Origin: JAFGCL01 sp964492335
GTDB lineage: Bacteria; Chloroflexota; Dehalococcoidia; UBA2247; RBG-13-53-26
Direction of reading: 5' to 3'
Assembly (NCBI GenBank): GCA_964492335.1
Contig: CAZBJX010000002.1
Location: forward strand, 1-64,000
DNA length: 64,000 bases
This document shows, one piece after another, positions 1 to 10,687 of the stretch (the stretch's first letter is position 1; each line of letters begins with the position of its first letter). The notes below the pieces were generated by a model, which was not told the origin of the DNA, did no database searches, and saw nothing but the letters and a program-made list of their open reading frames with translations. The position numbers and the translations under genes are program-made.

Positions 1-71
1 GGCCGGTCCCGTGCCCTCCCCCCCACCCCACCCGGAGAAGTTGCGGAATTTCTGCGGCCGGGCCAGGGCGC

Positions 72-100
72 TTGCCAGGGGGGTGAAGGCGTGGTATCAT
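72..100 (+). promoter_or_regulatory. pyr operon promoter
   Basis: TTGCCA (72-77) and TATCAT (95-100) are separated by 17 bases, a good sigma-70 match. Transcription would begin near 107, just ahead of the PyrR-binding leader. This is a consensus match only. Confidence 0.6.
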
Positions 101-122
101 TTGTCAGCTTAACAATCGGGGA

Positions 123-232
123 CCAGGACCTTTAAGTCAGTCCTGAGAGGCTGGCAAGGGAGAGGCGCTCGCCACCGGAGTCGCGAGCCAGGCGTCCAGG
201 GACCTCTTGCCGGCCCGGCAGGAGGTTTTTTT
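123..232 (+). promoter_or_regulatory. PyrR-binding attenuator leader
   Basis: The leader contains TTTAA (131-135) and the core AGTCCTGAGAGGCT (139-152), followed by GGCAAGG, matching the known PyrR binding loop. CAGGAC (124-129) can pair with GTCCTG (140-145). The segment 151-158 (CTGGCAAG) is also complementary, with one G-U pair, to 206-213 in the left arm of the downstream terminator, so the binding loop and an antiterminator are mutually exclusive. In known systems UMP-bound PyrR holds the loop closed and lets the terminator form. Confidence 0.88.
203..232 (+). terminator. pyr leader terminator
   Basis: Arms 203-213 and 215-225 are complementary over about 9-11 pairs with one G-U and are followed by seven T (226-232). 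The right arm ends in AGGAGG, which is also the ribosome binding site for the GTG start at 233, so the hairpin could block both transcription and translation of pyrR. Confidence 0.88.
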
Positions 233-838
233 GTGCCTGAGAAGATGATCATGACCGCCGCGGACATGGGGCGCGCGTGGACCCGGATCGCCCACGAGGT
301 TATCGAGCGGAACCACGGCTGCGACGGGCTGGTCTTCGTGGGCCTGTACACCAGGGGGCTGCCCCTGGCTGCGCGCCTGGCGCGCATCGTCAAGCGGATT
401 GAAGGAGCCGACGTCCCGGTGGGCTCCCTGGATATCGGCCCCTACCGCGATGACCTCTTCTACCTCGAGGAGCCGCCCTCCGTCCGCCCCAGCCAGATGC
501 CCCACGGCATCGCCGGCAAGCGGGTGGTCCTGGTGGATGACGTGATCTTCACCGGCCGCAGCATCAGGGCGGCCATGGACGCCCTCGTCGACCATGGGCG
601 CCCGCAGCACGTCCAGCTGGCGGTGCTGGTCGACCGGGGGCACCGGGAGCTTCCGATCCGACCGGACTACGTGGGCAAGAACGTGCCCACCTCGAGGACC
701 GAGCAGATCGTGGTGCGGGTGGCGGAGGTGGACGGGAGGGACGAAGTGGTCATCGGCGGCCCCTCCTGGGCTGCGGTCGGGGGAGGGACGGAGCGGAACG
801 AAGTGGCAACAAGGAGGCGTCATGAGCCTGGCAGGTAG
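233..838 (+). CDS. pyrR: PyrR regulator / uracil phosphoribosyltransferase
   Basis: PyrR senses UMP, binds pyr leader RNA and often has weak uracil phosphoribosyltransferase activity. The protein (201 aa) has the type I phosphoribosyltransferase PRPP motif VLVDDVIFTGRSIRAA near residues 99-114 and the typical N-terminal region RIAHEVIERN. The GTG at 233 lies 7 bases after AGGAGG, inside the attenuator; in-frame ATGs at 245 and 251 are alternatives. It is about 20 residues longer than usual at the C-terminus, where the last 17 bases overlap pyrB. First gene of the pyr operon, with its own RNA target directly upstream. Confidence 0.95.
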   Translation: MPEKMIMTAADMGRAWTRIAHEVIERNHGCDGLVFVGLYTRGLPLAARLARIVKRIEGADVPVGSLDIGPYRDDLFYLEEPPSVRPSQMPHGIAGKRVVLVDDVIFTGRSIRAAMDALVDHGRPQHVQLAVLVDRGHRELPIRPDYVGKNVPTSRTEQIVVRVAEVDGRDEVVIGGPSWAAVGGGTERNEVATRRRHEPGR

Positions 839-2219
839 GAGTCTGGTGACCATGGACGACCTGTCCAACGACGAGATCGAGGCGGTGTTCTCGGTGGCTG
901 ACACCATGGCGGAGGCAGTTGCCGAGCAGTCGGGGGTCTGCCAGGGCAAGATCATGGCCAGCCTCTTCTTCGAGCCCAGCACCAGGACCAGGATGTCCTT
1001 CGAGGCCGCCATGCTGCGGCTGGGCGGCCTCGTGATCACGGCGGTGGATATCGGGGCCACGTCACTGGCGAAGGGGGAGAGCATCGCGGACATGGCCCGG
1101 GTGGTGGGCAGCTACGCCGACATAATCGTCATCAGGCACCCCTGGGAGGGATCGGCCAGGGTGGTGGCCGACTACGCCGGGGTGCCGGTTATCAACGCCG
1201 GCGACGGCGGCCATCAGCACCCCACCCAGACCCTGCTGGACCTGTACACCATCAAGAAGGAGAGGGAGACCATCAAGGGGCTGAAGGTGGCCCTCTGGGG
1301 CGACCTGAAGTACGGGCGGACGGTCCACTCGCTGGCCTACGCGCTGGCCAGGTTCGGGGCCACTATCCTCTTTCGCCCCGCCCCCGGCCTGGGCATACCA
1401 GACCACGTGGTCCGCAAGCTGACCGGCGAGTACGGCGGCGAGCTGAGGCGGTATGGCGCGGCGGACAGGGTGGGGGCCGGGGGGCTCTTCTCCCTCGATG
1501 CGGTGTACGTGACGCCCAGCACTCCGCACCAGCTGGCCATGATGCCTGACGTCAGCCTCCAGGTCGAGCTGGAGAAGGGGGTGGATGCCATCTACGTTAC
1601 CAGGATGCAGAAGGAGCGCCGGGGGCCCTCCAGGGGCGGGGCGGATGACGGGGGCGAGTACCCCGTGGTGGACAAGAAGCTGCTGAGGGGGAGGACCTTC
1701 AGGGACTCCCTGGTGATGCATCCTCTGCCGCGGCTGGATGAGCTGGCCTGCGACCTGGACGCCGATCGCCGGGCCATGTACTTCAAGCAGGCGGCGCGGG
1801 GCGTGCCCGTCCGGATGGCACTGATCAGCCTGCTGCTCGGCGCCAGGAAGGCCGCCGCCGGCAGGGGCGGCCAGGCGGCCGGCGCCCCGGCCCGGTACCC
1901 CGTCTACGACCGCGGTTACGGCGTCAGGTGCCGCAACCGGAACTGCGTGTCGGTCAACGAAGACAAGTACGTCAAGCCCGAGTTCCTCATAGTCAGCGAA
2001 AAGCCGCTGACGCTGCGCTGCCTGTACTGTGAGCACGAGGCCTTCCCCATGTACGTGGCCAGCGCGGAATGGCACGAGGGCACCGCCAGGAGCAAGCGCT
2101 ACCACAGCTCCGACAGCCGCTGGATGAAGAAGATCAAGCCGGAGAACCTCATCATCTTCGACTCCAGGAGCGAGGCCCGGGACAGGGGGTTCCTGCCGGG
2201 GAAGTATGCCGAGAAGTGA
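822..2219 (+). CDS. pyrB: Aspartate carbamoyltransferase with fused zinc domain and tail
   Basis: It makes carbamoyl-aspartate, the committed step of UMP synthesis. The ATG at 822 follows AAGGAGG. The catalytic chain (about residues 8-340) has the carbamoyl-phosphate motif STRTR (53-57), GHQHPTQTLLDL, MQKER and MHPLPR. At 465 aa it is about 150 longer than a plain PyrB. After an Ala/Gly linker, C370, C375, C400 and C403 in the order CxxxxC...CxxC match the zinc domain of the regulatory chain PyrI, but the nucleotide-binding half of PyrI is absent. The last 40 residues resemble the Ada metal-binding domain, with Ser432, Gly460 and Ala463 where cysteines are expected. PyrB-PyrI fusions are known in Thermotoga; the tail is unusual. 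Confidence 0.95.
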   Translation: MSLAGRSLVTMDDLSNDEIEAVFSVADTMAEAVAEQSGVCQGKIMASLFFEPSTRTRMSFEAAMLRLGGLVITAVDIGATSLAKGESIADMARVVGSYADIIVIRHPWEGSARVVADYAGVPVINAGDGGHQHPTQTLLDLYTIKKERETIKGLKVALWGDLKYGRTVHSLAYALARFGATILFRPAPGLGIPDHVVRKLTGEYGGELRRYGAADRVGAGGLFSLDAVYVTPSTPHQLAMMPDVSLQVELEKGVDAIYVTRMQKERRGPSRGGADDGGEYPVVDKKLLRGRTFRDSLVMHPLPRLDELACDLDADRRAMYFKQAARGVPVRMALISLLLGARKAAAGRGGQAAGAPARYPVYDRGYGVRCRNRNCVSVNEDKYVKPEFLIVSEKPLTLRCLYCEHEAFPMYVASAEWHEGTARSKRYHSSDSRWMKKIKPENLIIFDSRSEARDRGFLPGKYAEK

Positions 2220-3602
2220 TGCCGGTTTGAAACAGGGGTGCTTGTACGTGGCCGGGGGACGCATCATCGATGCTGCCGCCGGCATAGATTTGGCAGGGGA
2301 CCTCCTGGTGCGGCAGGGACGGGTGGAGTGGCTGGGGCCGGCCGGGCGAGGGGGGCCTCCGGGCGGCGGCCCCGCGGCCGCCGAGGGGTGCGCCGTGCTG
2401 CGGGCCGATGGCCTGGTGGTGTCGCCGGGCTTCATTGACCTGCACTGCCACCTCAGAGAGCCGGGGTTTGAGGCCAGGGAGACCATCGCCACCGGCACGG
2501 AGGCGGCGGCCCGGGGCGGCTTCACGGCCGTGTGCTGCATGCCCAACACCTCCCCGCCCACAGACACCCCCGCCGCCGCGGCCTGGGTGCGGGATAGGGC
2601 GCGGGCCGGGGGAAGGGTGCGCGTGTTCCCCGTGGGCTGCGTGACCCTGGGGCGCCGGGGCGTGGAGCTGACGGACATGCCTGCCCTGGCGGAGGCCGGG
2701 GTGGTGGGCTTCAGCGACGATGGCAGCCCGGTGGCCGACGCCGGCGTCATGCGGCGCGCCCTGGAGCGGGCCGGCCCCCTGGGCCTGCCCGTCATGGACC
2801 ACTGTGAAGACCCGCAGCTGGTGGCCGGGGGCGTGATGAACGACGGGGCGGCGGCCGCGCGGCTGGGGCTGCGGGGGATGCCGGCCGCCGCCGAGGAGAG
2901 CATGGTGCGCCGGGACATCGAGCTGGCGCAGATGATCGGGGCCCGGGTCCACATACAGCACGTGAGCACCGCCGGCTCGGTGGAGGCCATCCGCCGCGGC
3001 AAGGAGGCCGGGGCGCGGGTCACCGCCGAGGCCACCCCGCACCATCTGACCCTGACCGAGGATATTGTGGAGGAGGCCGGCGCCGACGCGAAGGTGAACC
3101 CCCCGCTGCGCACGGCACGCGACGTGACGGCGCTGGTCGAGGCGCTGAGGGACGGGGTGATCGACGCCGTGGCCACCGACCATGCCCCCCACACGCAGGA
3201 GGACAAGGACGGGGGCCTGGCCCTGGCGGCCTTCGGCATCAGCGGCCTGGAGACAGCGCTGCCGGTCGTGCTGGCCCTGGTCCATGAAGGCCGGCTGGGC
3301 CTGCCGGCGCTGCTGGCCCGGATGACGGCGGGCCCCGCCGCGGTGCTCTCCGGAGCGGGGGGCCGGACGCCCGCCGGTTATCCCGTGCCCCTGGGGCTGG
3401 GGGGCCTCAGGCCCGGGTCCCCGGGAGACCTGGTGGTGTTCGACCCTGAATACCGCTGGGTGGCAGACCCGTCCCGGTTCGCCTCGAAGGGGAGGAACAC
3501 GCCCTGGGCTGGCCGGCCCCTCCGGGGCAGGGTGATGGCCACCGTAGTGGCGGGGGAGATCGTGTACTGTGATGCCCGGATGCACCAGGAAAGGAGTGGC
3601 CA

Positions 3603-3624
<22 letters not shown>
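2206..3624 (+). CDS. pyrC: Dihydroorotase (class I)
   Basis: It cyclises carbamoyl-aspartate to dihydroorotate. The 472-aa amidohydrolase has the metal motif DLHCHLREPG (His80, His82), MPNT, FSDDG, HCEDPQL, HIQHVST, TPHHL, the substrate-binding NPPLR and the catalytic ATDHAPH. The ATG at 2206 overlaps pyrB by 14 bases and follows GGGGAAG; TTG 2227 is an alternative. Its end overlaps carB by 22 bases, so pyrB, pyrC and carB are probably translationally coupled. Complete, no odd features. Confidence 0.96.
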
Positions 3625-6811
<3,187 letters not shown>

Positions 6812-6815
<4 letters not shown>

Positions 6816-7627
6816 GCGCCGCCGGCCGGGGGGCCTGCCCGCCCGCGAACGGGGATGGCCCGGGCCGCAGGGCCCGGGTGACGGCGCGGGTCATATCGAG
6901 CTCCGAGCCGGCCCCGGGGATGCGGCTGCTCTGGCTGGAGGCGCCCCGGTTAGCGGGCGCGGCCCGGCCGGGGCAGTTCGTGATGGTGCGCTGCGGAGAC
7001 GGGGCGGACCCGCTGCTGCGGCGGCCGCTGAGCATCCACAGGACCGACGGCCGGGGCGGCCTGGCCCTGCTCTTCGAGATGGTGGGGAGGGGCACGGCCT
7101 GGCTGGCCGGGCGCGCTCCCGGGGACCCGGTGGACCTGCTCGGGCCCCTGGGCAACGGCTTCCGGGTCGCCCCCGGCTGCCGGGACATCCTGCTGGTGGC
7201 CGGAGGCATCGGCATCGCGCCGCTGGCCTTCCTGGCGGATGAGGCCCTTGGTGCGGGGGCGAGGGTGGGCCTGCTGCAGGGCGCCCGGACCGGCTCGCTG
7301 CTCTGCCCGCGGCACTGCCTGCCGCCGGGCGCCGCCGTTGTCTGCGTCACCGATGACGGTTCCTGCGGGAGGCAGGGCCTGGTGACCGGGCTGGTCGAGG
7401 AGTTCGCCGCCGGGGCGGAGCAGGTCTTCGCCTGCGGGCCGGCCGGGATGTACCGGGAGATGGCGGGACTGGAGTGCCTGAAGGGGAAGCCGGTGCAGCT
7501 TTCGCTGGAGGAGAGGATGGCCTGCGGTCTCGGCGCCTGCCTGGGCTGCGTGGTGAGGACAACGGGCGGGCCGAAACGGGTCTGTCACGACGGCCCCGTT
7601 TTCGAGATGGGCGACATCACCTGGTAG
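6812..7627 (+). CDS. pyrK: Dihydroorotate dehydrogenase electron transfer subunit
   Basis: PyrK passes electrons from dihydroorotate dehydrogenase B (PyrD) to NAD through FAD and a 2Fe-2S centre. Visible are the FAD motif RRPLSIH, the nucleotide-binding VAGGIGIAPL, and the cysteines of CGLGACLGC plus a final C in KRVCHDGPVF. The GTG at 6812 overlaps the carB stop, but the AGGAGG is only one base away, and the first 22 residues are low-complexity; GTG 6878 is an alternative start that fits the family better. No pyrD follows, so the catalytic partner must be encoded elsewhere. Confidence 0.92.
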
Positions 7628-7635
7628 GAGGGAAC

Positions 7636-8052
7636 ATGGTCAAGAGCAAGACGCTGCAGTTCAAGACATCCGGCAACTGCGACATCATAGACCTGACGGA
7701 GAGGGTGGCCGCCGAGGTCCGGGGTACCGGCCTCGAGAGCGGCACCGTGACCGTGTTCTGCGTGGGCTCGACTGCCGGAGTGAGCACCATCGAGCACGAG
7801 CCGGGGCTGGTGGCCGACTTCAGACAGATGTGGGACAGGCTGGTCCCGCCCGGCTCGGGATACGGCCACAACCGGGCCTGGGGCGACGGGAACGGCCACT
7901 CCCACCTGCGGGCCTCGCTCCTGGGGCCGTCGCTGGCCGTGCCGTTTGCCGGGGGGAGGCTTCTCCTGGGCACGTGGCAGCAGATCGTCTACGTTGACTT
8001 CGACAACCGGCCCCGCTCCAGGGAGGTGGTGCTGCAGGTCATGGGGGAGTGA
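7636..8052 (+). CDS. YjbQ family protein (UPF0047)
   Basis: A 138-aa protein with the family signature GNGHSHLRASLLG, followed by GTWQQIVYVDFDNRPRSR. Family members are small beta-rich trimers; weak thiamine-phosphate-synthase activity has been reported for some, but the physiological role is unsettled. The ATG at 7636 follows TAGGAGGGAAC. Placed 8 bases after pyrK and 9 before the next gene, it probably rides on the pyr transcript. Confidence 0.9.
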   Translation: MVKSKTLQFKTSGNCDIIDLTERVAAEVRGTGLESGTVTVFCVGSTAGVSTIEHEPGLVADFRQMWDRLVPPGSGYGHNRAWGDGNGHSHLRASLLGPSLAVPFAGGRLLLGTWQQIVYVDFDNRPRSREVVLQVMGE

Positions 8053-8061
8053 GGGGATCTC

Positions 8062-9510
8062 ATGGCCGGCCTGGACTTCGTCTTCCGCCCCTCTTCGGTG
8101 GCCATAGTGGGGGTGTCCTCGGTGACCGACTCCATGACCAACCGCAACTTCCTGAAGCCGCTGCTGGAGTGCGGCTACCGGGGCAGGATCTACCCGGTCA
8201 ATCCCCGCCTGAAGGAGATCATGGGCCTGCCGGTCTACCCCAGCGTCATGGACATACCCGGCGGGGTGGACTCGGTGGTCTGCGGCCTGCCGGCGGCCCT
8301 GGTGCCCCGGCTCGTGGGACAGTGCGCCCGGGCGGGGGTGAAGGCGGTCACCTGTTTCAGCGCCGGTTTCAGCGAGACCGGTGAGGAGGAAGGCCTCCGG
8401 CTGGAGCGGCAGGTGCTGGACATCGCCCGGGCCGGGGGAGTGCGGCTGCTGGGGCCCAACTGCCTGGGGGTCCATCACCCGGCCATCGGCTACACCTTCG
8501 AGGCCGGGGGCGCCCCGGGGGGCGGCCCGGTGGGCTTCCTTTCCCAGAGCGGCGGGAACACCCGGGAGCTGGTCCTGGCCGGCGCCCGACGCGGCCTGCG
8601 CTTCAGCAAGGCGGTCAGCTACGGCAATGCGGCCGACCTGGACGAGGCCGATTTCCTGGAGTACTTCGCCGGCGACCCGGAGACCAGGGTGGTGGCGGCC
8701 TACATCGAGGGAGTCAAGCGGCCACGGGCCTTCCTGGAGGCGCTGCGGAAGGCCGCGGCGGCCAGGCCCGTGGTGGTCCTCAAAGGCGGCAGGACGCCGG
8801 CCGGCAGCCGGGCGGTGATGTCCCACACCAGTTCGCTGGCCGGCAGCGGGGGGGTCTGGGACGCCCTCTGCCGCCAGGCGGGCGTGATGCAGGTGGGGGA
8901 CATGGGCGAGCTGGCGGATACCCTGGCGGCCTTCACGTACCTGCGCCCGCCGCGGGGCCGGCGGACGGCCGTGGTGGGCATCGGCGGAGGCGCCAGCGTG
9001 CAGGCCGCCGACGATTGTGAGAAGGCGGGCCTGGTGGTCCCGGCCTTTCCACCGGGGCTGCGAAGCCAGTTACGGGCCTTCACCAGGCCGGCGGGGACGG
9101 GGATAGCCAACCCGGTGGACACCTCCCCGGATGTCTACTGGGAGCCGGTCCTCTACCGGGAGACGGTCAGGCTGGTCTCCGAATGCGACGGGGTGGATAT
9201 CGTCCTGGTATCGTTCGCCTGCGTGCAGGCCGTCAGGCGCGGCGTGGCGGAGCTGGCGCGGCAGGTGGAGGCGGTCCTCGATGCCGGCCGAGGGTCCGGA
9301 AAGCCCCTGGCCGTGGTGCTCTCAACAGCCGGCATAGCGGAGGCGGAGAGCATAGCCGCCCAGGTGCAGGTGCAGTGCCTGGAGGCCGGGTTCCCGGTGT
9401 TCCCCTCCGTGGGGCGGGCCGCCCGGGCGCTGGCCCACCTCGCGTCTCATGCCCGGCGCCGCTGCGCCCGCGGCCCCCGGCTGGATTCGCGGCCCGCCTT
9501 TGATATATAA
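8062..9510 (+). CDS. Acyl-CoA synthetase (ADP-forming) alpha-type subunit
   Basis: The 482 residues show a CoA-binding Rossmann domain (1-130, SSVAIVGVS), a SucD-like ligase domain (about 140-290, FLSQSGGN) and a second CoA-ligase domain (about 300-460). SHTSSLAGS carries the histidine expected to be phosphorylated in ADP-forming acetyl-CoA synthetases. The ATP-grasp beta part is missing and no beta gene is adjacent, so it is an alpha subunit with a distant partner or a related acyl-CoA-binding protein. The substrate is unknown. Its 3' end overlaps the first rpsL promoter. Confidence 0.85.
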   Translation: MAGLDFVFRPSSVAIVGVSSVTDSMTNRNFLKPLLECGYRGRIYPVNPRLKEIMGLPVYPSVMDIPGGVDSVVCGLPAALVPRLVGQCARAGVKAVTCFSAGFSETGEEEGLRLERQVLDIARAGGVRLLGPNCLGVHHPAIGYTFEAGGAPGGGPVGFLSQSGGNTRELVLAGARRGLRFSKAVSYGNAADLDEADFLEYFAGDPETRVVAAYIEGVKRPRAFLEALRKAAAARPVVVLKGGRTPAGSRAVMSHTSSLAGSGGVWDALCRQAGVMQVGDMGELADTLAAFTYLRPPRGRRTAVVGIGGGASVQAADDCEKAGLVVPAFPPGLRSQLRAFTRPAGTGIANPVDTSPDVYWEPVLYRETVRLVSECDGVDIVLVSFACVQAVRRGVAELARQVEAVLDAGRGSGKPLAVVLSTAGIAEAESIAAQVQVQCLEAGFPVFPSVGRAARALAHLASHARRRCARGPRLDSRPAFDI

Positions 9511-9511
9511 T
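9506..9511 (+). promoter_or_regulatory. Upstream -10 element (P1) for rpsL cluster
   Basis: A perfect TATAAT sits across the stop codon of the preceding gene. The best -35 is weak (TGGATT, 9482-9487, 18-base spacing). It may be a distal promoter for the ribosomal cluster. Confidence 0.45.
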
Positions 9512-9568
9512 AGCTAGTCGTGAGCTCCACAGGCAGTCCGTAGGATGGGGCGGGGTGGTCACGCAACC

Positions 9569-9597
9569 TTGACTGCGATCACGGCAGATGTTATATT
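9569..9597 (+). promoter_or_regulatory. Proximal promoter (P2) for rpsL cluster
   Basis: TTGACT (9569-9574), 17 bases, TATATT (9592-9597): a strong sigma-70 match. Transcription would begin near 9604, giving a 25-base leader before the rpsL ATG at 9629. Confidence 0.7.
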
Positions 9598-9628
9598 TAC
9601 ACTTTGCGTGTCTTGAAGGACTGAAGAG

Positions 9629-10063
9629 ATGCCGACTGTAAACCAACTGGTAAGACATGGGCGCAAGAGCAAGCTGCGGAGGACCAATGCTCCGGCGATG
9701 CGGGTCGGGTTCAATTCTCTGAAGCGGCGGGCTACCAAGTCCAGGGGGTCGCCGCAGAAGCGCGGGGTCTGTATCCAGGTGAAGACCATGACCCCCAAGA
9801 AGCCCAATTCCGCGTTGCGCAAGATCGCCCGGGTGCGACTCACCAATCACCTGGAGGTGACGGCCTACATCCCTGGTGAGGGCCACAACCTGCAGGAGCA
9901 CTCGGTGGTGATGATCCGCGGCGGCAGGGTGAAAGACCTGCCCGGGGTGCGCTACCACATCATCAGGGGCACCCTGGATGCCGCCGGGGTGGCTGACCGG
10001 CGCCAGGGCCGCAGCAGGTACGGCGCGAAGCAAGCCAAGGGCTCGGGGTCCTCGGGGGCTTAG
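9629..10063 (+). CDS. rpsL: 30S ribosomal protein S12
   Basis: S12 sits at the decoding centre. The 144-aa sequence has the invariant TPKKPNSALRK (site of streptomycin-resistance lysine), GHNLQEHSV and GVRYHIIRGTLD. The C-terminal tail is Ser/Gly-rich. First gene of the str part of the cluster, preceded by two promoter candidates. Confidence 0.99.
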   Translation: MPTVNQLVRHGRKSKLRRTNAPAMRVGFNSLKRRATKSRGSPQKRGVCIQVKTMTPKKPNSALRKIARVRLTNHLEVTAYIPGEGHNLQEHSVVMIRGGRVKDLPGVRYHIIRGTLDAAGVADRRQGRSRYGAKQAKGSGSSGA

Positions 10064-10083
10064 GACTTCTGGACTGTCCAGAG

Positions 10084-10114
10084 CTGGGAAGCGAAGGAGC
10101 ACCCGGGTTTTTTT
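10084..10114 (+). terminator. Weak hairpin plus T7 between rpsL and rpsG
   Basis: CTGGG (10084-10088) can pair with CCCGG (10102-10106) with one G-U, followed by seven T (10108-10114). A 5-pair stem is weak for termination; it could partly attenuate or be chance. Confidence 0.3.
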
Positions 10115-10133
10115 GTGGGTTGGAGACTGAGCA

Positions 10134-10607
10134 ATGCCGAGAAGAAAAGGTAGGGTAACCAAGAGAGTCCCGAAGGCCGACAGCAAGTACGGGAGCGTGC
10201 TGGTGTCGAAGATCACCAACAAGGTGATGGAGGGCGGCAAGAAGAGCACGGCCGAAGGGATAGTGTACGGCGCTCTGGAGATGGCCTCCCAGCAGTCCAA
10301 GAAAGCCCCGGTCGAGGTGCTGGAGCAGGCCCTCAAGAACGTGACGCCGCTCCTGCAGGTCAAGGCGCGGCGGGTGGCCGGCGCCACCTACCAGGTTCCC
10401 ATGGAGGTCAGCGGTGAACGCGGGACCACGCTGGCCATACGGTGGCTGCTGGATGCCGCCCGGTCGCGGACCGGCAAGTCCATGGGAGAGAAGCTGGCCG
10501 CGGAGATCGTCGACGCTTCCCGCAACCAGGGTACGGCGGCCAAGAAGCGTGAGGATACTCACAAGATGGCCGAGGCCAACAGGGCCTTCGCGCACTTCAG
10601 ATTCTAG
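10134..10607 (+). CDS. rpsG: 30S ribosomal protein S7
   Basis: S7 nucleates assembly of the 30S head. 157 aa, normal length, starting MPRRKGRV and with the typical SKITNKVMEGGKK and end HKMAEANRAFAHFRF. ATG 10134 follows GGAGACTGAGC. Separated from rpsL by a 70-base spacer with a T-rich hairpin. Confidence 0.99.
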   Translation: MPRRKGRVTKRVPKADSKYGSVLVSKITNKVMEGGKKSTAEGIVYGALEMASQQSKKAPVEVLEQALKNVTPLLQVKARRVAGATYQVPMEVSGERGTTLAIRWLLDAARSRTGKSMGEKLAAEIVDASRNQGTAAKKREDTHKMAEANRAFAHFRF

Positions 10608-10687
10608 AGAAGTCATTGGCAGTGAGACAACGTTCCGGAACCGCGCTATCCCCCGAGATCGCCACTGGCAGCAACGGTGTGGGCAAA

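Noticed and set aside
1..71. Gene end upstream of the pyr promoter
   Set aside because: No frame with recognisable protein similarity; only C-rich sequence is seen.
10616..10687. N-terminal extension of EF-G from TTG 10616
   Set aside because: The 24 added residues are not found in normal EF-G and include no motif; ATG 10688 fits the family.
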